Assembly: GCA_031553395.1 (NCBI GenBank)
Contig: JAVBLR010000003.1
Span: forward strand, 109,204 to 173,203
DNA length: 64,000 nt
Direction: 5' to 3'
Source: WRGA01 sp031553395
Lineage (GTDB): Bacteria > Bacteroidota > Bacteroidia > Bacteroidales > WRGA01
The notes under the pieces were generated by a model that saw only the letters and a list, made by a program, of their open reading frames with translations, did no database searches and was not told where the DNA came from. This document shows, one piece after another, positions 44,861 to 52,042 of the stretch. Within the stretch, counting starts at the first letter, position 1; each line of letters opens with the position of its first letter. A program made the position numbers and the translations under genes.

Positions 44861-44891
44861 TTTGTTTTTACAGCAAAAAACACTACTTTTG
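44861..44891 (+). promoter_or_regulatory. Promoter of rplY
   Basis: TTTG (44861-44864), exactly 19 nt, TACTTTTG (44884-44891). Both boxes are perfect, the strongest promoter in the window, as expected for a ribosomal protein gene. Transcription would start near 44898. Confidence 0.8.
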
Positions 44892-44902
44892 CACCGCTTT
44901 TT

Positions 44903-44931
44903 ACACCTTCCGTGTGATGGGAATTAGGAAG
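44903..44931 (+). promoter_or_regulatory. Structured rplY leader
   Basis: acac (44903-44906) pairs with gtgt (44912-44915); the loop cttcc (mostly 44907-44911) can pair with ggaag (44927-44931). The 70-nt leader could fold as a small pseudoknot and is a candidate autoregulatory site, but the helices are short. Confidence 0.3.
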
Positions 44932-44968
44932 CTTAGCTAATTTGAGTAACACAATTAAAAAATTAAAA

Positions 44969-45550
44969 ATGAAAACATTAGAATTAAACGGTTCTTTGAG
45001 AAAAGAAATCGGAAAAAAAGCAAGTAAAAGTGTTAGGACACAAGATGCAGTACCTTGTGTATTATATGGTGGTTCAGAAACTATTCATTTTCAAATAAAT
45101 AATTCTGAATTAAGGAGATTGATTTATACTCCGGAAGTTTACTTGGTAAGTTTGAACGTTGAAGGTAAAAAAGTAACTGCAATTTTAAAGGATTCTCAAT
45201 TTCATCCTGTAAAAGACGAAGTTTTACATGTTGATTTTTTGGAAGTTTCTGCAGATAAACCTATAACTGTTGCTATTCCTGTAGTTCTTGAAGGATTAGC
45301 TGAAGGTGTTAAGGCTGGGGGTAAACTTTCGTTGGAAAAACGTAAACTGAAAGTAAAAGGATTATACAAAAATGTTCCTGAAAAATTAACTATCAACATC
45401 GAAAGTTTAGGATTAGGAAAAACAATTCAAGTGGGACAATTATCATTCGATAACTTGCAATTGTTGGATGCTAAGAACGCTGTTGTTTGTGCCGTTAAGT
45501 TGACACGTGCTGCTCGTGGAGCTGCTGCTGCCGCTGCTTCCGGAAAATAA
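44969..45550 (+). CDS. rplY: Ribosomal protein bL25 with CTC extension
   Basis: 193-residue protein of the large ribosomal subunit that binds 5S rRNA. The N-terminal L25 domain has LNGSLRKEIGKKASKSVRTQDAVPCVLYGG, and the C-terminal CTC beta-domain contains DFLEVSADKPITVAIPVVLEG and KLTINIESLGLGKTIQV, giving the long general-stress-type form. It ends in an Ala-rich tail (AARGAAAAAASGK). A TTG at 44942 would add nine residues; the ATG at 44969 (MKTLELNGSL) matches the family. pth starts 9 nt after the stop, and this pairing is conserved widely. Confidence 0.96.
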   Translation: MKTLELNGSLRKEIGKKASKSVRTQDAVPCVLYGGSETIHFQINNSELRRLIYTPEVYLVSLNVEGKKVTAILKDSQFHPVKDEVLHVDFLEVSADKPITVAIPVVLEGLAEGVKAGGKLSLEKRKLKVKGLYKNVPEKLTINIESLGLGKTIQVGQLSFDNLQLLDAKNAVVCAVKLTRAARGAAAAAASGK

Positions 45551-45559
45551 GCTTTGTTT

Positions 45560-46123
45560 ATGAAGTACCTGATAGTAGGACTGGGGAACATCGGGCGAGA
45601 GTACGAGAAAACCCGTCATAATATAGGATTTATGGTATTGGACGCTTTAGCAGAAGCGTCCAATATTGTTTTTACTACAGCCAGATATGGAGATGTGGCC
45701 GAAATGAAAGTGAAAGGGCGTACTTTTATTTTATTAAAGCCTTCCACTTATATGAATTTAAGTGGAAATGCCGTTAATTATTGGCTACAACGGGAAAATA
45801 TTCCTGTAGATAAGATGTTGGTTGTTGTAGATGATTTGGCATTGCCTTTTGGCACACTTCGTTTAAAAAGCAGAGGAAGCGATGCCGGGCATAACGGATT
45901 AAAACACATTCAACAAACACTTGGACGCGATGAATATCCACGCCTTCGTTTTGGAATCGGAAGTGATTTTCCGAAAGGATACCAGGTTGATTATGTGTTA
46001 AGCAATTTTTTGGGTGAAGAAAAAAAACTTTTACCTGAAAAAATAGATAAGGCCTGCGAAATAATCAAGAGTTTTGGCCTTGCAGGAATACAAATCACAA
46101 TGAATCAATATAATAATAAGTGA
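45560..46123 (+). CDS. pth: Peptidyl-tRNA hydrolase
   Basis: 187-residue cytoplasmic esterase that releases peptides from prematurely dropped peptidyl-tRNA. Catalytic His is in EKTRHNIGFMVLD, the Asn in YMNLSGNAVNYW, and the Asp in VVVDDLALPFGTLRL; GSDAGHNGLKHI is the tRNA-binding segment. The start MKYLIVGLGNIGREY at 45560 is used rather than the TTG 6 nt upstream. It follows rplY by 9 nt and so shares its promoter. The S4-domain gene follows after a repeat-filled gap of 143 nt. Confidence 0.96.
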   Translation: MKYLIVGLGNIGREYEKTRHNIGFMVLDALAEASNIVFTTARYGDVAEMKVKGRTFILLKPSTYMNLSGNAVNYWLQRENIPVDKMLVVVDDLALPFGTLRLKSRGSDAGHNGLKHIQQTLGRDEYPRLRFGIGSDFPKGYQVDYVLSNFLGEEKKLLPEKIDKACEIIKSFGLAGIQITMNQYNNK

Positions 46124-46260
46124 TAAGTTGTAAGTAATGAGTTTTAAGTTAAAGAAGTGATTTTATAATTAACCTAAGATTTACGACTTTAACTATATTT
46201 TCCAAATTAGACTAATTCAGGCGATGTCTTTACAACTTACAACTTACAACTTATAACTTT
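46124..46260. repeat. Intergenic inverted repeat, unit gttgtaa/gttataa
   Basis: The left arm starts right at the pth stop (taagttgtaagtaatgag, ttttaagttaaag). The right arm 46228-46260 is ctttacaacttacaacttacaacttataacttt in short (three aacttac units), ending 6 nt before the S4-protein start. The arms are complementary and the element fills the whole gap. Confidence 0.8.
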
Positions 46261-46266
46261 AAAAAA

Positions 46267-46695
46267 ATGTCAGCACAAGAAGTAAGAATAGATAAATGGA
46301 TGTGGGCTACACGGATTTTTAAAAGCCGTACCATTGCCGTTGAAGCATGCAAAAAAGGACGGATAATGATTAATAACGTTACTGTAAAGCCTTCGCGCAT
46401 GATAAAAGTCGGAGATGTTTTGCAAGTGCGTAAACCTCCGGTAACTTATTCTTTTAAAGTTCTTGCCCTTACTGAGAAAAGAATGGGTGCAAAATTAGTT
46501 CCCGAATATCTCGAAAATGTTACGACTCCTGATCAATATGAAATTTTGGAACTCGACCGCATCAATGGCTTTCTGAACCGTGCAAAAGGTACAGGCCGTC
46601 CTACCAAAAAAGACCGCAGGAATTTAGATACTTTTACAACTCCTGAATTTATCGATGACTTTGATTTCGACTTTGACTTTGATGGTGACAGTTAA
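46267..46695 (+). CDS. S4-domain RNA-binding protein (HslR-like)
   Basis: 142 residues. The N-terminal S4 domain is complete (VRIDKWMWATRIFKSRTIAVEACKKGRIMINN, RMIKVGDVLQVRK). HslR-type proteins bind stalled 50S subunits carrying nascent-chain tRNA and help recycle them, which fits the neighbouring pth. The C-terminus is unusually acidic and repetitive (FIDDFDFDFDFDGDS). It follows pth across a repeat element. No other domains are present. Confidence 0.9.
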   Translation: MSAQEVRIDKWMWATRIFKSRTIAVEACKKGRIMINNVTVKPSRMIKVGDVLQVRKPPVTYSFKVLALTEKRMGAKLVPEYLENVTTPDQYEILELDRINGFLNRAKGTGRPTKKDRRNLDTFTTPEFIDDFDFDFDFDGDS

Positions 46696-46697
46696 TT

Positions 46698-46771
46698 GTT
46701 ATTAGTTATTAGTTATTTGATAGATATGCTATATATTAGATATTAATAACAAAGAACCAATAACTAATAAC
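46698..46771. repeat. Intergenic inverted repeat, unit gttatta
   Basis: gttattagttatt (46698-46710) and aataactaataac (46759-46771) are perfect complements; a third degenerate unit sits inside each arm. It lies between the S4 and Sel1 genes. A perfect -7 element (TACTTTTG, 46778-46785) begins 6 nt after the right arm. Confidence 0.8.
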
Positions 46772-46777
46772 TTTTTC

Positions 46778-46785
46778 TACTTTTG
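46778..46785 (+). promoter_or_regulatory. -7 element for the Sel1-repeat gene
   Basis: TACTTTTG, perfect, with a predicted leader of about 25 nt. The -33 position lies inside the right arm of the gttatta repeat and has no TTTG. Confidence 0.4.
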
Positions 46786-46816
46786 TGATTCATATTTACC
46801 AATACTCTACATTAAT

Positions 46817-47845
46817 ATGAAGCAAAAGCAGTACATATTTTTCATATCATTTATTATAATATCTCTGAATATTTTTGCGAAAGACAATTCGAAGAAATAT
46901 TTTGAAAAAGGTGTAAAAGCCGAAAATAAGGAGAATTATACCGAAGCATATTCTTTCTATAAAAAATCAGGAAATAAAGAATCTTGGCTGCATATCGGAG
47001 ATTTGGTGTATCATAAGAATTTAGATCAAGATGTTAACTACAAAGAAATCTATGATAATTTGATTCCGATTGCCGAAGCCGGAGATATCAAAGCTCAACG
47101 TTATATTGGGACTATGTTTGATCGTGGACTTTATGTTGAAAGTGATACGAGTAAAGCTATTTATTGGTTTGAAAAATCTGTAAAAACCGGAGATAAAATA
47201 GCTCAGAATGATCTTGCTTGGGAATATGATAAAGCAAAAAGATACGAAGATGCATTCAGATATTTTCAATTGTCGGCGGAACAAGGTTTTGCTCCTGCAG
47301 AAAATAATTTGGCATGGTATTATGAACATGGCATTGGAGTTGAGAAAAATATTCAAAAAGCAGAAGATTTATATAAAAAAGCAGCAAAACAGGATCACAA
47401 AGAGGCTTTTAATAATTTAGGCGGACTTTATCAAAACTCTTACAATAACCTTCCCGAAGCTGCAAAATGGTTTGAAAAAGCTGCTCAAAAAGGCTTGAAA
47501 AATGCACAAAGGAATATTGGGATGTCTTATTGGAGAGGAATTGGTGTAAAACAGAATGACGAAAAGGCTGTTTACTGGATGCAAAAAGCCGCTGAACAAG
47601 ACTTTGATAAAGCCCAACTTTCGTTGGCAAGTTTTTATTATTCCCGGAAAAATTATCCACAAGCATTGTATTGGTACGAAAAAGCTGCTGAGAATGGCAT
47701 TTGCGAAGCTCAGTTCAATGTTGCAAATATGTATTTCTCAGGTAGAGGTGGAGAACGAAACCACCAAAAAGCAGTCTATTGGTGGGAAAAGGCAGCTGAA
47801 GGAGGAGAAGAAAGGGCTACGAGAAATTTGCAAATTTTGCAATAA
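46817..47845 (+). CDS. Sel1-repeat (SEL1-like TPR) protein
   Basis: 342 residues with signal peptide MKQKQYIFFISFIIISLNIFA, so exported. The rest is about seven Sel1 repeats of 36-38 residues with the usual A-x-x-x-L-G-x-x-Y pattern, for example AQRYIGTMFDRGLYVESDTSKAIYWFEKSVKTGDKIAQNDLAW and AQFNVANMYFSGRGGERNHQKAVYWWEKAAEGG in shortened view. Such solenoids are protein-protein scaffolds. No catalytic domain is attached. Partners are unknown. It has its own -7 element and no close operon partner. Confidence 0.9.
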   Translation: MKQKQYIFFISFIIISLNIFAKDNSKKYFEKGVKAENKENYTEAYSFYKKSGNKESWLHIGDLVYHKNLDQDVNYKEIYDNLIPIAEAGDIKAQRYIGTMFDRGLYVESDTSKAIYWFEKSVKTGDKIAQNDLAWEYDKAKRYEDAFRYFQLSAEQGFAPAENNLAWYYEHGIGVEKNIQKAEDLYKKAAKQDHKEAFNNLGGLYQNSYNNLPEAAKWFEKAAQKGLKNAQRNIGMSYWRGIGVKQNDEKAVYWMQKAAEQDFDKAQLSLASFYYSRKNYPQALYWYEKAAENGICEAQFNVANMYFSGRGGERNHQKAVYWWEKAAEGGEERATRNLQILQ

Positions 47846-47916
47846 ATACATTTTTTTTGCAGTTTAATAGTTCACAGCAAACTTGTGTGGTATATAAAAT
47901 TTAAAAGTAAATCAAT

Positions 47917-48558
47917 ATGCATAATCAAGAAAAAGATGTTTTTTCAGAAAACCCATGGCTAAAGTGGGCTATTGAACTTCAATTCATAGCACAAGCAGGA
48001 TTAACATATTCAAAAGATTCGTTTGACTTACTCCGATTTGAAAGAATTCGCGAAATATCAGCCGAAATAATGAGTTTGAAATCAGGTTTGAGCATGGAGC
48101 ACGTGAAAGACGTATTTTGTAATGAAACAGGATTTCAAACACCAAAATTAGATACACGGGCAGCTATTTTTCGTGATAATAAAATATTGCTTGTAAAAGA
48201 AAAGAATGGCACATGGTCTTTGCCGGGAGGATGGGTAGATGTTAATGAATCTATAAAATCAAACACAATAAAAGAGGTAAAAGAAGAATCCGGATTTGAC
48301 GTTATTCCAATAAAATTAATTGCGATTCAAGACCGGAATAAGCATAATCTGCCACTATATGCTTATGGAGTATGTAAGGTTTTTGTATTGTGCGAAATAA
48401 CAGGAGGCTCATTTGTCCCTAATATTGAAACCGACGAATGTGATTTCTTCGATTTGGAAAAAATCCCTTTATTAGCGACAGAAAAAAATAATGAGGATCA
48501 AGTAGGTCTGTGTTTTAAAGCATATTGTTCTGATAATTGGGTAACTGTTTTCGATTGA
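47917..48558 (+). CDS. NUDIX hydrolase with N-terminal helical domain
   Basis: 213-residue cytoplasmic hydrolase. Residues about 1-65 form the helical NUDIX N-terminal domain (WAIELQFIAQAGLTYSKDSFDLLRFERIREISAEIM), found in Nudt-type ADP-sugar or CDP-choline hydrolases of firmicutes and Bacteroidota. The NUDIX box is GGWVDVNESIKSNTIKEVKEESG; the usual REUxEE is KEVKEE, with Arg replaced by Lys while all metal-binding Glu are kept, so activity is likely. Substrate is unknown. It converges with the metal ATPase and is followed by a hairpin. Confidence 0.9.
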   Translation: MHNQEKDVFSENPWLKWAIELQFIAQAGLTYSKDSFDLLRFERIREISAEIMSLKSGLSMEHVKDVFCNETGFQTPKLDTRAAIFRDNKILLVKEKNGTWSLPGGWVDVNESIKSNTIKEVKEESGFDVIPIKLIAIQDRNKHNLPLYAYGVCKVFVLCEITGGSFVPNIETDECDFFDLEKIPLLATEKNNEDQVGLCFKAYCSDNWVTVFD

Positions 48559-48582
48559 TTTGATTTTTAAAGTGTAGAAAGG

Positions 48583-48630
48583 TCATGACGAACTGCATAA
48601 AGCTCGCCATGATTTTATAATATTTTTTTT
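48583..48630. terminator. Hairpin between the NUDIX gene and the metal ATPase
   Basis: tcatgacgaact (48583-48594) pairs with agctcgccatga (48601-48612). On the plus strand two pairs are A-C mismatches, while on the minus strand they become G-U pairs, so all 12 positions can pair there. The T-rich tail (to 48630) is on the plus side. It probably works in both directions. Confidence 0.6.
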
Positions 48631-48667
48631 CGCAAAATTCAATTGCTACAAATTGCGAGAAGCCGAG

Positions 48668-50560
48668 CTACTTAAAATTCATCAACCGCAAACTTATTAA
48701 TATTACAACCAACGTTACTCCAACATCGGCTGCAATAGCAAATACCAAACTACTATATCCAAAGAAAGCCAGCAAAATAAAAATAATTTTAACAGAAATA
48801 GCGCCGATTGTATTTCCTTTAATTGTTTTTACTGTTTTTCGGCCTAAACGAATCAAAAACGGAATTAAAGACAAATTATCATTCATCAGTGCAATATTTG
48901 CAATTTCGATAGCAGTATCGCTTCCTGCCGCACCAGGAGCAATTCCCACAGTTGAGGCTACCAATGCCGGAGCATCGTTTATTCCATCACCAACCATTGC
49001 TACCGATTTGTATTTTGCAAGCAATTCATTTATTATTTTTGATTTATCATCAGGCAAAAGTTCCCCATAAACAGTTTTTATACTTACTTTCGAAGCAACA
49101 TAATCGGCCGCCTTTTTATTGTCTCCGGTAAGCATAACGGGTTCTATTGCTAATTCTTGCAACTTTTTAATCACTGTTGGACTTTCGGGTTTGATTTCAT
49201 CCATTAAAGCAATTACGCCTCTAATCTCATCATTGCAACTAACTATCACACACGTTTTTCCTTGTTCCGAAAGTTGTTCTACAATATCTTCCACTTCTTT
49301 TTTAATAGAATGATATTGTTTAATAAAGTCTAATTTGCCGACCAAAACAGGTTTTGCATCACAAGCTAAACAAACGGCTTTGGCTCCTTTTCCGATAATA
49401 CTCTCGAATTGATGTGCATTATGCGGTTCAAATCCTTCTTTATGAGATGCATCAACAATTGCTTGTGCCAAAGGATGTTCAGAGAATATTTCAGTTCCGG
49501 CGCCACATGCCAACAATTCTTCCCTGCTTGCTCCATTCAAAGGGATTATATCTGAAACAACCGGATTTCCGTATGTAATTGTTCGGGTTTTGTCTAATCC
49601 AATAGCCTTGATTTCGGCTAAAGCTTCCAAGTATTTTCCACCTTTTACCAAAGCACCTTTCGATGAAGCATTGCCAATTGCCGCATATACAGCAACAGGT
49701 GTGGAAATAACCAATGCGCATGGACAGGAAATAACCAGTAATGTGACCGCTTGTTTCAACCAATGATTCAAATCCTGATGAAGGATAAATACCGGAACGA
49801 CAAATATCAATATGGCTAAAACAATAATAATTGGCGTATAAACCGATGCAAATTTCTGGATAAATTTTTGAGCCTCTGATTTATTGTTTTGAGCCTCGTA
49901 TGTTTGTTCGATAATCTTGGCAAATGTGGTATCCTTTGCAATTTTTGTTGTTTTTATTTCAATAAATCCACGCTGATTAAGAGTTCCTGCAAAAACGGTA
50001 TCTCCCGGATTTTTATCTTTCGGAATGGGTTCTCCGGTAATTGATGATTCGTCTACTGAAGTTCCTCCTGTTTCGACAACGCCATCCAGTGGAATTAAAT
50101 CATGCGGCTTTACCTGAATAATAGTTCCGACTTCAATTTGATCGACAGGCATTATTTGTCCGGAAGATTTTACCATCGCCGTTTTGGGAGCATTACTAAC
50201 CAGATTATCCAATGCAGACATACTGTTTTCGATTCCAATATCCTCTAATTTTTCACCCAAAACATACAATACAATAACAACTGCGGCTTCGGGATATTCG
50301 CCCAAATAAAAAGCTGCACATACGGCGATTAACATCAGTAAGTTAATACTTCCGAAATTGAATTTGCATAATGATTTTAATCCTTCCCATAAAACACGAT
50401 ATCCAACGCCCAAAACAAAAACAGCATAAATAAAAGGTGCATACGGCATCGGAATTTCAGTTCCGGTAAGGGATAAGATTTCCAAAACGATTGCAATTAA
50501 AACCGCAATTAATAGAAATACAAACTTTTTATCATTCAATGGTAGTTTCATCATAATCAT
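48668..50560 (-). CDS. Heavy-metal-translocating P-type ATPase (P1B), DKTRT variant
   Basis: 630-residue inner-membrane pump of the CadA/ZntA/CopA class. It has six to eight membrane helices, the ion-site motif CPCALVIS, the actuator loop SSITGEP, the class motif SEHPLAQAIV, GDNKKAADYV and GDGINDAPALV. The phosphorylation motif reads DKTRT rather than DKTGT (Asp323, Arg326). There is no N-terminal HMA or CxxC metal-binding domain: the protein starts directly with membrane helices. CPC with a C-terminal membrane DVG (AADVGVTLVVI) fits the Zn/Cd/Pb type. A 25-nt palindrome lies just upstream of its -7 element. No metallochaperone gene is adjacent. Confidence 0.92.
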   Translation of the reverse strand: MIMMKLPLNDKKFVFLLIAVLIAIVLEILSLTGTEIPMPYAPFIYAVFVLGVGYRVLWEGLKSLCKFNFGSINLLMLIAVCAAFYLGEYPEAAVVIVLYVLGEKLEDIGIENSMSALDNLVSNAPKTAMVKSSGQIMPVDQIEVGTIIQVKPHDLIPLDGVVETGGTSVDESSITGEPIPKDKNPGDTVFAGTLNQRGFIEIKTTKIAKDTTFAKIIEQTYEAQNNKSEAQKFIQKFASVYTPIIIVLAILIFVVPVFILHQDLNHWLKQAVTLLVISCPCALVISTPVAVYAAIGNASSKGALVKGGKYLEALAEIKAIGLDKTRTITYGNPVVSDIIPLNGASREELLACGAGTEIFSEHPLAQAIVDASHKEGFEPHNAHQFESIIGKGAKAVCLACDAKPVLVGKLDFIKQYHSIKKEVEDIVEQLSEQGKTCVIVSCNDEIRGVIALMDEIKPESPTVIKKLQELAIEPVMLTGDNKKAADYVASKVSIKTVYGELLPDDKSKIINELLAKYKSVAMVGDGINDAPALVASTVGIAPGAAGSDTAIEIANIALMNDNLSLIPFLIRLGRKTVKTIKGNTIGAISVKIIFILLAFFGYSSLVFAIAADVGVTLVVILISLRLMNFK

Positions 50561-50577
50561 GTTTTACTTTGAATGAA

Positions 50578-50585
50578 CAAAGATA
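50578..50585 (-). promoter_or_regulatory. -7 element for the metal ATPase
   Basis: Minus-strand TATCTTTG, a perfect -7 box 18 nt upstream of the ATG. No TTTG is present at the -33 position; a palindrome occupies that region, as in activator-dependent or repressed promoters. Confidence 0.5.
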
Positions 50586-50592
50586 TATACTA

Positions 50593-50617
50593 AAAAGTGC
50601 AATCGGATTGCATTTTT
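50593..50617. promoter_or_regulatory. Operator-like palindrome upstream of the metal ATPase
   Basis: tgcaatc (50598-50604), a central g, then gattgca (50606-50612): a perfect 15-nt dyad, flanked by aaaa (50593-50596) and tttt (50614-50617) that extend the symmetry to 25 nt with one mismatched pair. It covers the place where the -33 box should be. A binding site for a metal-responsive regulator is inferred. Confidence 0.5.
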
Positions 50618-50719
50618 GTGATATAAAACGTATAATACCGGAAGAAATGTGTGAAAAAATATTCGCATATTTGCATATTCTTAGATTGTTTTGTCGGATT
50701 ACTTCAAAATATATAAATT

Positions 50720-51922
50720 ATGAATATAGTATTATTTGACGGAAAATACCGTAAAAATCTGCTTCCACTTACATTTACCCGTCCGGTTTCTGAATTGAGA
50801 GTTGGGATTCTAACCATTCGTGAGAAATGGGAATTATTATTGCCGGAAGCTAAGATTTCTCACCTTACCGAAGATTATTTGAGTAAAAAATATCCCTTAA
50901 ATGAATCGGATGATTCTATATTTATTGCGGGAAATATCTGTGCGGATGCTTCATTTGCCAAGGAAATAAGCGTATTGGATTTTGGAGAATGTTTATTTGC
51001 AGATGGAGAATTACTGGCATTACGTGGAAAGAAAAGTGATTTTACTCGTGTTGAAGAATTAAAAAGCCGGGAATTGGTTTCTAATCCTTTGCAAATCCGT
51101 TATTTGTATGATATTTTTATGAATAATGAAAAAGCATTGAATGAAGATTATAAGTTACTAATTGCAGGAAAGCAAAGCCAAACATTATCTCCTACAGTTC
51201 AGGTAATTGGAAATATGGTACGTCCGGATGGACTTCCTGCTATTTTTGTAGAACATGGCGCTCAGGTAGAATGTGCTGTGCTGAATGTTCAAAATGGTCC
51301 GATTTATATTGGCCGCGATGCCCAAATAATGGAAGGCTCGTGTATTCGTGCACCCTTTGCCGCATGTACACATGCAACAGTAAATATGGGAACCAAGATA
51401 TATGGTGCAACAACATTAGGCCCATATTGCAAGGTTGGCGGAGAATTAAATAATGTAGTAATGCAAGGTTATTCCAATAAGGCGCATGATGGCTTTTTAG
51501 GAAATGCCGTTATTGGAGAATGGTGTAATTTGGGAGCCGGAACAACTGCTTCGAACTTGAAAAACGATTATTCCGAAATTAAAATGTGGAGTTATGCTGA
51601 AGAACGCTTTGTAAAAACCGGATTACAATTCTGCGGTTTGATTATGGGTGATCATTCGAAAATCGGAATTAATTCGATGTTAAATACAGCAACAGTAATG
51701 GGGGTTGCCGTTAATTTCTTCGGATCCAATTTCCCGAAAACATTTGTTCCGTCCTTTTCCAAGGGTAGTGTTGTCAGTTTTTCATTACATGAACTTTCTC
51801 AATTTTATGAAATGGCCGAGGCGGTTATGGCAAGAAGAGGAAAGGCATTAACCGAAATTGACAGGGAAATTTATGCGACTATTTTTGATATTACGGCAAA
51901 ATATTGGCGGGTAAGAAGTTAA
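50720..51922 (+). CDS. GlmU-like protein (nucleotidyltransferase-like plus left-handed beta-helix)
   Basis: 400-residue cytoplasmic protein. The N-terminal domain (MNIVLFDGKYRKNLLPLTFTRPVSELRVGILTIREKW) resembles the GT-A nucleotidyltransferase fold of GlmU but lacks the canonical GxGTRM loop. The C-terminal half is a left-handed beta-helix of hexapeptide repeats (IGRDAQIMEGSCIRAPFAACTHATVNMGTKIYG, VIGEWCNLGAGTTASNLKND in the same style as GlmU). It is a conserved Bacteroidota family, often annotated as a sugar-1-phosphate thymidylyltransferase or GlmU family protein; the reaction is unproven. It is followed by a gttgaaa inverted repeat and diverges from the metal ATPase. Confidence 0.88.
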   Translation: MNIVLFDGKYRKNLLPLTFTRPVSELRVGILTIREKWELLLPEAKISHLTEDYLSKKYPLNESDDSIFIAGNICADASFAKEISVLDFGECLFADGELLALRGKKSDFTRVEELKSRELVSNPLQIRYLYDIFMNNEKALNEDYKLLIAGKQSQTLSPTVQVIGNMVRPDGLPAIFVEHGAQVECAVLNVQNGPIYIGRDAQIMEGSCIRAPFAACTHATVNMGTKIYGATTLGPYCKVGGELNNVVMQGYSNKAHDGFLGNAVIGEWCNLGAGTTASNLKNDYSEIKMWSYAEERFVKTGLQFCGLIMGDHSKIGINSMLNTATVMGVAVNFFGSNFPKTFVPSFSKGSVVSFSLHELSQFYEMAEAVMARRGKALTEIDREIYATIFDITAKYWRVRS

Positions 51923-51938
51923 AATAATTAAAAAATAA

Positions 51939-52003
51939 AAGTTGAAAGTTGAAAATGAAACATTCGCTTTCCATTTTCAACTTTCAACTTTCCATTTTCA
52001 ACT
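51939..52003. repeat. Intergenic inverted repeat, unit gttgaaa
   Basis: aagttgaaagttgaaaa (51939-51955) and ttttcaactttcaactt (51974-51990) are 17-nt perfect complements, and the right arm carries one further unit (51991-52003). It sits between the GlmU-like gene and the porin. The -33 box of the porin promoter is inside its right arm. The same unit is used in the terminator at 60319-60357. Confidence 0.85.
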
Positions 52004-52020
52004 ATTTCATATTACCTTTG
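51989..52020 (+). promoter_or_regulatory. Promoter of the putative porin gene
   Basis: TTTC (51989-51992), 20 nt, TACCTTTG (52013-52020, perfect -7). The predicted leader is about 16 nt, which favours the ATG at 52043 over the TTG at 52031. Confidence 0.55.
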
Positions 52021-52042
52021 CTGGTCAGAATTGATTCTGCTA

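Noticed and set aside
44720..44968. SAM riboswitch before metA
   Set aside because: I could not find SAM-I or SAM-II consensus elements; the leader is plain AT-rich sequence. A covariance-model search would settle it.
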